DNA of 36,991 nucleotides from a bacterium (GTDB lineage: Bacteria; Myxococcota_A; Bradymonadia; UBA7976; UBA1532): NCBI GenBank assembly GCA_030426945.1, contig JAUHXL010000016.1, forward strand, positions 1 through 36,991, read 5' to 3'. Made by a program: the position numbers and the translations under genes. Numbering within the stretch: position 1 is the stretch's first letter; each line of letters starts with the position of its first letter. The notes under the pieces are model-generated. The model made no database searches, was not told where the DNA came from, and worked only from the letters and a program-made list of their open reading frames with translations. Below, piece after piece: positions 25,313-32,136 of this stretch.

Positions 25313-25347
25313 GCGCGCGCCCCGGGTGGTCACCCGAGGGCGCGCGC
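25313..25347 (-). terminator. Long hairpin directly after the MopE-like gene
   Basis: GCGCGCGCCC (25313-25322) pairs with GGGCGCGCGC (25338-25347), with an inner GGGTG/CACCC stem and a 2-base bulge, giving about 15 base pairs. It starts 17 bp after the stop codon. Together with the second hairpin it forms a double barrier before the TPR gene. Confidence 0.6.
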
Positions 25348-25364
25348 GGGAGCGAGGCCGTGGC

Positions 25365-26642
25365 TCAGCGCAGGCAGCGGCCGCCGCGCTTCGACTTCTT
25401 GCCCTTCTTCTTGGACTTGCCGCGGTCGTGGCTCCAGTCCGGGCGGCCCCGATCGTCGTCGTCCCGGCCGCCGCGATCCTCGTCCGCGTCGTCGTCGCGG
25501 TCGTCGTCGTCGTCGCGGTCGTCGTCGTCGTCCTCGTCGTCGTCGTCCTCGTCGAGGCCGCCGTGATCGTCGTCGTCGTCGTCGCTGCCGATGCCGTTGT
25601 CGCCGTCGTCGCCGCCGGGGCCACACAGCGCGCCGCCGTCCTTGCTGGCGCCCTCGAGCACCTCGAAGTCGCCGGCCATGTCGCCGGGGCCGATCTCGAC
25701 CGAGCAGCTCGTGTGCAGCGAGCCGTGGTAGGCGTAACCGGCCAGCAGGTGGATCTTCGGGCCCATCATCCGGTGGTTGTGGCGGCCGTCGAAGCTGAAG
25801 GCCTCGCCGGGCTCGACCCGGCCCGAGAACAACGTGCGGCCCCAGTGATCCAGCACGCGGACGTCGGCGCCGTGCTCACCCTGCCAGGCCAGCGTGAGGT
25901 CGGTGACGCCGCCCTCGCACGCGCCGCAGTCCTCGGGGGGCGGCGCGCACACGCCGCCGTCGTCGGCGAGGTGGTTGCAGTCGTTGTCGAGGCCGTCGCA
26001 CAGCTCGGCGGCGCCGAAGTAGACGGCCGCCTCGCCGTCGTCGCAGTCGCCGCCGCAGCTGGTCTGGCCGTCGCCGTCGCGGTCGTAGCCCTCGTCGATG
26101 TTGCCGTCGCAGTTGTCGTCGAAGCCGTTGCAGTACTCGGCGTTGCCCGGCCGGATCAGGACGTTGTCGTCGTCGCAGTCGCCCTTGCAGGTGGTCCAGC
26201 CGTCGCCGTCCTGGTCGAAGCCCTCGTCGATGCTCCAATCGCAGTCGTTGTCGACCTCGTCGCAGATCTCGGCGGCGCCGGTGTAGACGCTGGGATCGGT
26301 GTCGTCGCAGTCGCCGGCGCACCAGGTCTGGCCGTCGCCGTCGGCGTCGTAGCCCTCGTCGATCTTGCCGTCGCAGTTGTCGTCGAAGCCGTTGCAGTAC
26401 TCGTCGTTGCCGGGGCGGGCGAAGACGTTGTCGTCGTCGCAGTCGGGGGCGCGGCCGTCGTCGCCGGGGTCGCCGGGGGCGCAGGTGTCGTAGCCGTCCT
26501 CGTCGAGGTCGACGCACGTCACCGGGTCGAGGAGGGGGTTCCCGCCCTGATCGCCGCCGCCGATCTGATTCTGGGCGAGGGCCGCGCCGGCGGCCGAGGC
26601 CAGGCCGGCGGCGATGAGGGCCATGAGGAAGCGTCCGCGCAT
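25365..26642 (-). CDS. Secreted MopE-like repeat protein with acidic and basic tails
   Basis: 425 residues from ATG 26642 (AGGAG seven bases upstream). A type I signal peptide ends ALAQ. Four imperfect repeats follow, each a GDCDD or DCDDD unit plus a CNGFDDNCDGKIDEG-type unit (or a variant such as CDGLDNDCN), typical of the putative metal-binding MopE repeats of Myxococcota; MopE itself binds copper. A beta domain (GGVTDLTLAWQGEHGADVRVLDHWG) follows, with SFDGRHNHRMMGPKIHLLAGYAYHGSLH rich in His and Met, a possible metal site. From about 345 the protein is almost pure Asp (DEDDDDEDDDDDRDDDDDR), then a Lys/Arg tail. A surface-associated metal- or calcium-binding role is likely. A promoter and double terminator make it a single-gene unit. 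Confidence 0.88.
   Translation of the reverse strand: MRGRFLMALIAAGLASAAGAALAQNQIGGGDQGGNPLLDPVTCVDLDEDGYDTCAPGDPGDDGRAPDCDDDNVFARPGNDEYCNGFDDNCDGKIDEGYDADGDGQTWCAGDCDDTDPSVYTGAAEICDEVDNDCDWSIDEGFDQDGDGWTTCKGDCDDDNVLIRPGNAEYCNGFDDNCDGNIDEGYDRDGDGQTSCGGDCDDGEAAVYFGAAELCDGLDNDCNHLADDGGVCAPPPEDCGACEGGVTDLTLAWQGEHGADVRVLDHWGRTLFSGRVEPGEAFSFDGRHNHRMMGPKIHLLAGYAYHGSLHTSCSVEIGPGDMAGDFEVLEGASKDGGALCGPGGDDGDNGIGSDDDDDDHGGLDEDDDDEDDDDDRDDDDDRDDDADEDRGGRDDDDRGRPDWSHDRGKSKKKGKKSKRGGRCLR
25460..25600. repeat. GTC/GAC trinucleotide-rich tract inside the MopE-like gene
   Basis: The stretch is dominated by GTCGTC trinucleotides (GAC on the coding strand) encoding the poly-Asp tail. Such a tract is prone to length change by replication slippage in steps of three, which would keep the reading frame. 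Confidence 0.7.
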
Positions 26643-26677
26643 GTCGCTGCTCCTGGTCGGTGGTGGGGGCACCAACG

Positions 26678-26705
26678 ACCATAGCGGGCCACATGACGAA
26701 AGCAA
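26678..26705 (-). promoter_or_regulatory. Promoter of the MopE-like gene with A/T-rich upstream element
   Basis: On the minus strand: TTGCTT (26705-26700), a 16-base spacer, then TATGGT (26683-26678), 36 bases before the ATG. The sequence upstream of the -35 (26706-26730) is a pyrimidine- and A/T-rich run (TCTTCTTTTTCTTCTAAAAC on the minus strand), suitable as an UP element and unusual for this GC-rich window. Confidence 0.5.
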
Positions 26706-26772
26706 GTTTTAGAAGAAAAAGAAGATGAAGGTGGAGGGGTGGATGCGGCGGCGAGCGTGCGCGGACCTGCCA

Positions 26773-28176
26773 TCACGCGCGGGCGGCGGGCCGGGCCAGG
26801 GAGAGCGCGACGTACACGCCGGCGCTGACGGCCAGCGCGATCAGCGGCACCGGCACCCCGAGATCGATGTCCGGCCAGATCATCTCGGCCAGCGTGATGG
26901 CGTAGCCCAGCACCAACGAGGTGACCGCGGCGCGCTCGTCGCCGCGGCGCCAGAAGAGGCCGAAGGTCAGCACCACGAAGGGGCCGGCCAGGGTCAGCGC
27001 GTAGCTGCCTTCGAGCAGGCTGAAGGCGCTCTCCCCGGCGAACGCGAAGGCGACGCTGAGCACGGTGGTGGCGACGACGCAGGCCTGCGTGACCGGCATC
27101 ATCGCCGTGCCCTTCTTCAGGTGCGGGCCGAGCAGGTTGTGGGCGAACACGCTGGCCGCGGTGAGGATGGCGCTGTCGAGCGTCGACAGCACGGCCGAGA
27201 GCAGCGCGAGCACGAAGAGCACCACCAGCGCGGGGCTGAGCACCTGCGCGGCCAGCACGGGCAGCACCGAGCTCTCGACCTCGGCCGGCAGCAGCGCCTG
27301 CGCGGCCAGGCCAAGCAGCGCCGGCGCCACGCCGACGACGATGTACGCGCCGCCGGCGAACAGGCAGGCCTGCTGCGCCACCTTCTCGGATTTGCTCGAG
27401 AAGACGCGCTGCATCAGGTCCGCGCCGGCCAGGTTGCCGAGCGAGCCGATGACCAGCAGGTTGATCCAGTCGAAGAGGTCGCCCAGCTTCTCGGTGGGCA
27501 CCAGCACCAGGTGGTCGGCGGGCACGCGGTCGAGCAGCGCGCCGAGCCCGGCGGCGACGCCGGCGTCGCCGCCCAGCCCGCTGAGGACGTTGAAGACGAC
27601 GACCACCAAGCCGACGATCAGGATGGAGATCTGCGCGGCGTCGGTCAGCGTGACCGACCACATGCCGCCGAGCAGCGTGTACACCATCGCGACGCCCGCG
27701 GCGCCGAGGATGCCCGCCCACAGGGGCCACCCGAAGAAGACCTCCATGATGCCGGCGACGCCCACGAGCTGGGCGGCGATCCACCCGAAGTAGGTGACCG
27801 TGCCGAGGGCGAACCAGACCTCGGCCCGGCGGCCGAAGCGGTCGCGGTAGAAGTCCGCCAGCGTCAGCAGCTTGAGGCGCCACAGCGGCCGCGCGAAGAA
27901 CAGGCCGGCCAGCACCAGGCACAGGCCGGCGCCCAGGGGCTCCATCGCCACGGCGCGCAGGCCGACCGCGCGGATCTCGTCGGCGGAGGCCAGCAGCGTG
28001 CCGGCGCCGAACCAGGTAGCGAACAGGGTGGCCCAGGCCAGGGACAGCGGCAGCCGCCGGCCGGCCACCAGGAAGTCCTCTTCGTCGTTGACCTTGTCGC
28101 GCACGAAGAGCGCGAGGCCGAACATCAGCACCAGGTAGACGGCCAGCGCGACGGCCAGCCCGGTATCGACGGTCAT
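26773..28176 (-). CDS. Sodium:solute symporter (SSS family)
   Basis: 467 residues from ATG 28176, with GGAGGGGTGG directly upstream; the track's longer frame begins far upstream and is rejected. It is a polytopic membrane protein of about 13 helices typical of SSS symporters. Signatures are EEDFLVAGRRLPLSLAWATLFATWFGAGTLLASADE, then FFGWPLWAGILG, MVYTLLGGMWSVTLTDAAQ (with a likely sodium-site Ser/Thr) and LLSAVLSTLDSAILTAASVFAHNLL. Substrates in the family include proline, sugars, pantothenate and acetate; sequence alone does not tell which. It is divergent from the outer-membrane-type gene at 28300, sharing a 123-bp intergenic region. Confidence 0.93.
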   Translation of the reverse strand: MTVDTGLAVALAVYLVLMFGLALFVRDKVNDEEDFLVAGRRLPLSLAWATLFATWFGAGTLLASADEIRAVGLRAVAMEPLGAGLCLVLAGLFFARPLWRLKLLTLADFYRDRFGRRAEVWFALGTVTYFGWIAAQLVGVAGIMEVFFGWPLWAGILGAAGVAMVYTLLGGMWSVTLTDAAQISILIVGLVVVVFNVLSGLGGDAGVAAGLGALLDRVPADHLVLVPTEKLGDLFDWINLLVIGSLGNLAGADLMQRVFSSKSEKVAQQACLFAGGAYIVVGVAPALLGLAAQALLPAEVESSVLPVLAAQVLSPALVVLFVLALLSAVLSTLDSAILTAASVFAHNLLGPHLKKGTAMMPVTQACVVATTVLSVAFAFAGESAFSLLEGSYALTLAGPFVVLTFGLFWRRGDERAAVTSLVLGYAITLAEMIWPDIDLGVPVPLIALAVSAGVYVALSLARPAARA

Positions 28177-28299
28177 CCACCCCTCCGCGCGGTGAGGCCA
28201 GGGTGCACCAATGGCCGCGCGGGCGCGAGGCGCCTGTTGCGCATCGAGGGCGGGCGGGCCGACTTCCACCGCTCGGCCGATCCGGGTAGGGTGCTCGAG

Positions 28300-28893
28300 A
28301 TGCGGACCTCGATCTTGATCGTGCTGGCGCTGCTGCTCGCGGCACCCCTCGACGCGGACGCCCGCCGGCGCCGACCGAAGAAGAAGCCCAAGCCCCGTCC
28401 CGCCGCTGCCGCGCAGAGCAGCCCGAGCGACGTCTACGACAGCGCCTTCACCTACGGCCTCGACGTCTTCATGGTGCAGGGCAAGGCCATGGGCGGTGTT
28501 CGCCTCGGCGGCTACAAGGGCTCGCTCGGCCTCGACATCGCCGGCGATCTCATCTGGCTGACCGAGGATGACCCCAACGGGGTGGTCGACAGCTTCGTGG
28601 GCGCCCTCGTCGGGCTGCACCTTTACGGGCGCGTCGTCCGCACGCGCTCGGCCGAGCTGCGCATCGGCACGGGCGTCGACATCTACCCCCTGTTCGGCAT
28701 CAACGCCGACGAGGTGCTGTACAGCTGGCCGGTGTTCGCGGAGGCGCGCTATTGGCTGACGACGCAGTGGGGTGTCGGGGCGCAGGTGCGCTTCAACCTG
28801 TTGCACAGCGACGCGCTGGAGCCGGGCGTCGCGCGCGACGGGCAGGAGTCCATCCCGCTGATGTTGGTGCTGACGCTGGGAGGGCGGTCGTGA
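28300..28893 (+). CDS. Exported protein of outer-membrane or periplasmic type
   Basis: 197 residues from ATG 28300. A signal peptide (SILIVLALLLAAPLDADA) is followed by a basic linker (RRRRPKKKPKPRPAAAA), then short alternating strands: YGLDVFMVQGKAMGGVRLGGYKGSLGLDIAGDLIWL, VGLHLYGRVVRTRSAELRIGTGVDIYPLFG and YWLTTQWGVGAQVRFNLL. The pattern, with strong amphipathic strands and an ending in a hydrophobic strand (MLVLTLGGRS), fits a small beta-barrel. No family is recognised. Its stop overlaps the next start (GTGA at 28890-28893), so it is translated together with the lipoprotein. Confidence 0.7.
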   Translation: MRTSILIVLALLLAAPLDADARRRRPKKKPKPRPAAAAQSSPSDVYDSAFTYGLDVFMVQGKAMGGVRLGGYKGSLGLDIAGDLIWLTEDDPNGVVDSFVGALVGLHLYGRVVRTRSAELRIGTGVDIYPLFGINADEVLYSWPVFAEARYWLTTQWGVGAQVRFNLLHSDALEPGVARDGQESIPLMLVLTLGGRS

Positions 28894-29339
28894 GGCGCTC
28901 GGTCTTCGCGGCGACGCTGGCCTTGGCGGCGTGCACCCCGCTGACCTTCTCGAACACGGCGCCCATCGACTTCGAGCGCTATCAGTCGGTCTACGTCGAG
29001 GGCGCCGAGGGCGGGGGGATCGACATCTCCCTCGCCGGCCTGTCGCCGCGCGAGTACCTGATCGAAGGCCTGCGGGAGGACAGCGGCTTCCGCCGGGTGG
29101 AGCGGGGGCCGGGTGGCGTCGACGTCCACCTGCGCGTCTCCCTGTTCATCGACCTCGACCGCGGCTTCGACCGCGCGGACGACGAGTACCAGGTCACGGC
29201 CACGTTCGAGCTGTACACGCCCGACGGCCGCGTGGTGGATCAGGGCTCGGTGGGCGACCAGGACGAGGATCTCTACGAGGCCGTCGAGGACGCGCTCGAC
29301 GAGATCGTCCATCACTACCTGCCCAGCTATCGGCTGTAG
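28890..29339 (+). CDS. Small lipoprotein coupled to the beta-barrel-like protein
   Basis: 149 residues from GTG 28890, inside the previous stop and with GGGAGG seven bases upstream. The signal peptide ends in the lipobox LALAACTPL. The mature part has the shape of a single alpha/beta domain: IDFERYQSVYVEGAEGGG, PREYLIEGLREDSGFRRVERGPGGVDVHLRVSLFIDLD, YQVTATFELYTPDGRVVDQGSVG and an acidic helix EDLYEAVEDALDEIVHHYL. This resembles small periplasmic lipoproteins of the LpoB-like or GNA1162-type folds, though I cannot match one with confidence. Pairing with an outer-membrane-like protein suggests a two-part envelope complex. Confidence 0.7.
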   Translation: MRRSVFAATLALAACTPLTFSNTAPIDFERYQSVYVEGAEGGGIDISLAGLSPREYLIEGLREDSGFRRVERGPGGVDVHLRVSLFIDLDRGFDRADDEYQVTATFELYTPDGRVVDQGSVGDQDEDLYEAVEDALDEIVHHYLPSYRL

Positions 29340-29344
29340 AGCGC

Positions 29345-30148
29345 GTGTTCGGCCGGCGCCCCGACGGCACGCTGGTGCGCGACCTGGCGCCGGTGCGGCG
29401 CTTCCTGCCCTTCATCTCGCCGCGCCGCAACGACAGCCTGGTCTACGCGGCCCAGACCTTGCCGGTCGAGGCGGCGCTGGCGCACATCGCGGCGCTGAAC
29501 GCGGCGCGCCCCGACGGGCCGCGCGTGACGCTGTTCCACCTGGTGCTGCGGGCCATCGCGGTGGCGCTGCACGAGCGGCCGCGCATGAACCGCTTCGTCA
29601 GCGGCGGGCGCATCTATCAGCGTGACGGCATCTGGCTCAGCTTCAGCGCCAAGAAGGCCTTCGCCGAGGACGCGCCCATCCTGACGGTCAAGCGGCGCTT
29701 CGATCCCGGTGAGTCGATCGAGGCGATGGTCGACGGGGTGCTGGCGCCGCTGGGCGCCGCGCGAGGCGGCGCGCTCACGCAGGCGGATCGCGAGGTGAGC
29801 GTCCTGCTGCGGCTGCCGGTGCCGCTGTTGCGCGTGGCGGTGGGCTTCGCGGGGTGGGCCGACCGGCTGGGCCTGCTGCCGCGCGGCATGATCGAGAGCG
29901 ATCCGCTCTTCGCGTCGGCCTTCGTCGCGAACCTGGGCTCGGTGGGCCTCGACGGGGGCTATCACCACCTGTGGGAGTGGGGCACCTGCTCGGTGTTCTG
30001 CGTGATGGGGCGCATCGCCGGGCCGGCGGGCGCGCGCACGGTGACGTTGAAGTGGAGCTTCGACGAGCGCGTGGCCGACGGGTTCTACGCGGCGACGGCG
30101 CTGGCGGTCGTGGCGCGCGAGCTCGAGGCGCCCCCCGGTCGCGGCTGA
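29345..30148 (+). CDS. Stand-alone E2 acyltransferase-fold protein
   Basis: 267 residues from GTG 29345, five bases after the lipoprotein stop. It belongs to the catalytic-domain family of 2-oxo acid dehydrogenase E2 subunits (CAT-like fold), with LRPRMNRFVSGGRIYQRD-like and SFSAKKAFAEDAPILTVKRRFDP blocks, FASAFVANLGSVGLDGGYHHLWEWGT and a final FDERVADGFYAATALAV. No lipoyl or E1-binding domain is present, so it is not a classical complex subunit. The canonical HHxxxDG active site is F-D-E-R-V-A-D-G (Asp245, Gly246), lacking the His, as in other free-standing members of this group. Its function is unknown; acyl transfer to another cofactor is possible. Confidence 0.78.
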   Translation: MFGRRPDGTLVRDLAPVRRFLPFISPRRNDSLVYAAQTLPVEAALAHIAALNAARPDGPRVTLFHLVLRAIAVALHERPRMNRFVSGGRIYQRDGIWLSFSAKKAFAEDAPILTVKRRFDPGESIEAMVDGVLAPLGAARGGALTQADREVSVLLRLPVPLLRVAVGFAGWADRLGLLPRGMIESDPLFASAFVANLGSVGLDGGYHHLWEWGTCSVFCVMGRIAGPAGARTVTLKWSFDERVADGFYAATALAVVARELEAPPGRG

Positions 30149-30152
30149 CCCA

Positions 30153-30167
30153 GGGCGCAGCGCGCCC
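30153..30167 (+). terminator. Hairpin after the E2-like gene
   Basis: GGGCGC (30153-30158), loop AGC, GCGCCC (30162-30167): a perfect 6-bp stem starting four bases after the stop. There is no T-tract. The next gene starts 56 bases later with its own ribosome site. Confidence 0.35.
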
Positions 30168-30222
30168 GCCGGGAGGGCGCCGAACCCAGGAGGCAGCCCA
30201 CCCGCACCCGGAGCCCGCAGCC

Positions 30223-31038
30223 ATGGTCGCCCCAGCCTTCGATCCCCGCATCGCTCGCGCTCGTGTCGTCGGCCTCGGCGAGCTGCTCTGCGATCTTCGC
30301 CGGCTGGTGCTGGCGGGTCTGCGCGAGGCCGCGCGCCGGCGCGCGGCGGCCTTCGTCGCCGACTTCGGCGCGGCCGAGGCGTCGCTGGCCCCCGGCCTGG
30401 TGCGGCTGGCCGGCGAGACGCACGCCCACCGACACCACCTGCCGGGCGAGCTGCTGCGCCCGGCGGGCGAGCCCTTGCGCGCGGTGCGCGTCGTCACGTC
30501 CGGCGCGATCGAGCTGGTGGGCCCGGCGGGCGAGCCCTTCGGGCAGGTGGGGCCGGGCGGCGTCCTGGGCGGCGCGCTCGTGGTCGGCGGGGTGTCCTCG
30601 CGGCTCGGCCTGCGCGCGACCCACGGCGCCGGCGTCCTGACCATCGCGCCGGCGCGGCTGCGGGCGCTGACCGGACGCTCCCGCGGCTTGCAGCAGGCCG
30701 TTCAGGCGGACGTGCAGCAGGCGGCCGTGCACGCGCTGCTGGGGGAGCACCCGGCGCTGAGCGCCCTGGATCCGGAGGTGCGGCGCTACGCGGCGGGACG
30801 CTTCGCGCGCGTCGACGTCGCCGTGGGCGACCCTGCGCCCTGCCTTGCGCTGCGCGGCCTGAGCGTCGTGGTGGAGGGGCGCGGCGCCCTCGACGGGCGC
30901 TCGGTGCGGCCGGGCGCCGTCGTCGAGACGCTCGACGTGCCCATCGTGCGCGCCCTCGAGCCGCTGGTCACGCTGACCCTGGCGCCCGAGGCGTTGGCGA
31001 CCGCGTACGCCCTGTACGGGGAGGCGCGCGCCGCCTGA
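30223..31038 (+). CDS. cNMP-binding-fold protein without an HTH domain
   Basis: 271 residues from ATG 30223, with GGAG ten bases upstream. Two regions look like cyclic-nucleotide-binding beta-barrels: VRVVTSGAIELVGPAGEPFGQVGPGGVLGGALVVGG (about 85-125) with the family GxxxGE-like glycine pattern, and AVGDPAPCLALRGLSVVVEGRGALDGRSVRPGAVVETL (about 200-240). The phosphate-binding Arg of true cAMP pockets is not evident. No DNA-binding domain follows, so it is not a CRP-type regulator. A helical N-terminus (GLGELLCDLRRLVLAGLREAARRRAAAF) could mediate assembly. It may sense or bind a partner rather than a nucleotide. A methyltransferase gene follows on the same strand. Confidence 0.6.
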   Translation: MVAPAFDPRIARARVVGLGELLCDLRRLVLAGLREAARRRAAAFVADFGAAEASLAPGLVRLAGETHAHRHHLPGELLRPAGEPLRAVRVVTSGAIELVGPAGEPFGQVGPGGVLGGALVVGGVSSRLGLRATHGAGVLTIAPARLRALTGRSRGLQQAVQADVQQAAVHALLGEHPALSALDPEVRRYAAGRFARVDVAVGDPAPCLALRGLSVVVEGRGALDGRSVRPGAVVETLDVPIVRALEPLVTLTLAPEALATAYALYGEARAA

Positions 31039-31069
31039 GGAACCCGGCAACCCCCGTGGGCGTTCGCGT

Positions 31070-31107
31070 CTCCCTTCCAAGAGGCCGGCCTTCGCCGGAG
31101 GAGGGAG
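31070..31107 (+). promoter_or_regulatory. Leader hairpin that can mask the ribosome site
   Basis: CTCCC (31070-31074) is complementary to GGGAG (31103-31107) and the region between holds a nested CCGGC/GCCGG hairpin. The ribosome site GGAGGAGGGAG (31097-31107) of the methyltransferase gene falls in the closed part, so folding would reduce translation. Confidence 0.35.
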
Positions 31108-31113
31108 AGCGAT

Positions 31114-32136
31114 GTGAACGTACCCAGCGAACAGACCCCGACGGCGTCGACGCTGTCGGCCGGCGGCCTGCCCATCGAGGAGGTCGACTGTCCGCTCTGC
31201 GGACGGGACGACGCCGAGCCCATCGCGGTCGGCGAGGACTTCGAGTACCACACCACCCGCGACAGCTGGCGCATGGTGCGCTGTCGACGCTGCCGGCTGC
31301 TGTATCTGAACCCGCGCCCGGCGCCGGCGGCCCTCGACGCCATCTACCCGGATGACTACCACGCCTTCGCGTTCGAGCCGGCGCGCTTCGGTCTGATCCA
31401 CGCGGTGCGGACCCGGCTCGAGGCGCGCCGGCTGAGGCGCTGGTGCCGCGGGCTGCCCAAGCGCGCGCGCGTCGTCGACGTCGGCTGCGGTGATGGCTTC
31501 CACCTGCAGATCCTGCGGCGCTACGGCCGCCCCGGGTGGCAGCTCGAGGGGGTCGATCCCAGCCCGCGCGCGGTCACGGCGGCCCGCCGCGCCGGGCTGA
31601 ACATCCACGCGGGCACGGTCGAGCAGGTGGGTCTGCCGCCGGCAAGCTATGACCTGGCGCTGATGATCATGACCCTCGAGCACGTGCCCGATCCCCTCGC
31701 AAGTTTGGCGGCCGTGCGGCGGGCCCTGAAGCCGCGGGGGCGCCTGGTGGTGGTGACCGACAACGCGGACACCCTCGACTTCCGGCTGTTCGGTCGGCGG
31801 CACTGGGGTGGCTATCACTTCCCGCGCCACTTTCACCTGTTCGACGCGGCGACGCTCGGCGCGACCGCCGCGGCGGCGGGCTTCGGTGTGCGGCGCGCGG
31901 AGACCGCGGTGAGCCCGATCAACGCGATGTACTCGCTGCGCAACCTGCTGGTGGATCTGGGCGCGCCGGCGAAGGTCCACGACCGCTTGACGCTCGACTC
32001 GCCGGTGGGGCTGGGCCTCTTCACCGTGCTGGACGCGCTGCAGGCGGCGAGGGGCGAGGGCAGCGTCCTGTGCGCGACGCTCGAGCGATCCGGCCGCGGG
32101 CGGGTCTTGCGGGGCCGCTTCGGAGGGGCGCGATGA
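31114..32136 (+). CDS. Zinc-ribbon SAM-dependent methyltransferase
   Basis: 340 residues from GTG 31114, with GGAGGAGGGAG upstream. The N-terminus has a zinc-ribbon, C26-PL-C29 and C57-RR-C60, followed by LYLNPRP as in methyltransferases of cell-surface polysaccharide pathways. The class I core starts VVDVGCGDGFHLQILRRYG (about 120), with an acidic strand-2 end (LEGVDPSPRAV), MIMTLEHVPDPLASLAAVRRALKPRGRLVVVT and a final PRHFHLFDAATLGATAAAAGFG, the block typical of the 'methyltransferase type 12' group. It overlaps the FAD-oxidoreductase gene by ATGA. Methylation of a sugar or lipid-linked intermediate is likely; the exact substrate is unknown. Confidence 0.88.
   Translation: MNVPSEQTPTASTLSAGGLPIEEVDCPLCGRDDAEPIAVGEDFEYHTTRDSWRMVRCRRCRLLYLNPRPAPAALDAIYPDDYHAFAFEPARFGLIHAVRTRLEARRLRRWCRGLPKRARVVDVGCGDGFHLQILRRYGRPGWQLEGVDPSPRAVTAARRAGLNIHAGTVEQVGLPPASYDLALMIMTLEHVPDPLASLAAVRRALKPRGRLVVVTDNADTLDFRLFGRRHWGGYHFPRHFHLFDAATLGATAAAAGFGVRRAETAVSPINAMYSLRNLLVDLGAPAKVHDRLTLDSPVGLGLFTVLDALQAARGEGSVLCATLERSGRGRVLRGRFGGAR

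Noticed and set aside
25116-26684. A Val/Ala-rich plus-strand ORF that looks like a membrane protein.
   Set aside because: It is the antisense of GAC/GTC-rich codons in the MopE-like gene, which has a signal peptide, promoter and repeats on the other strand.
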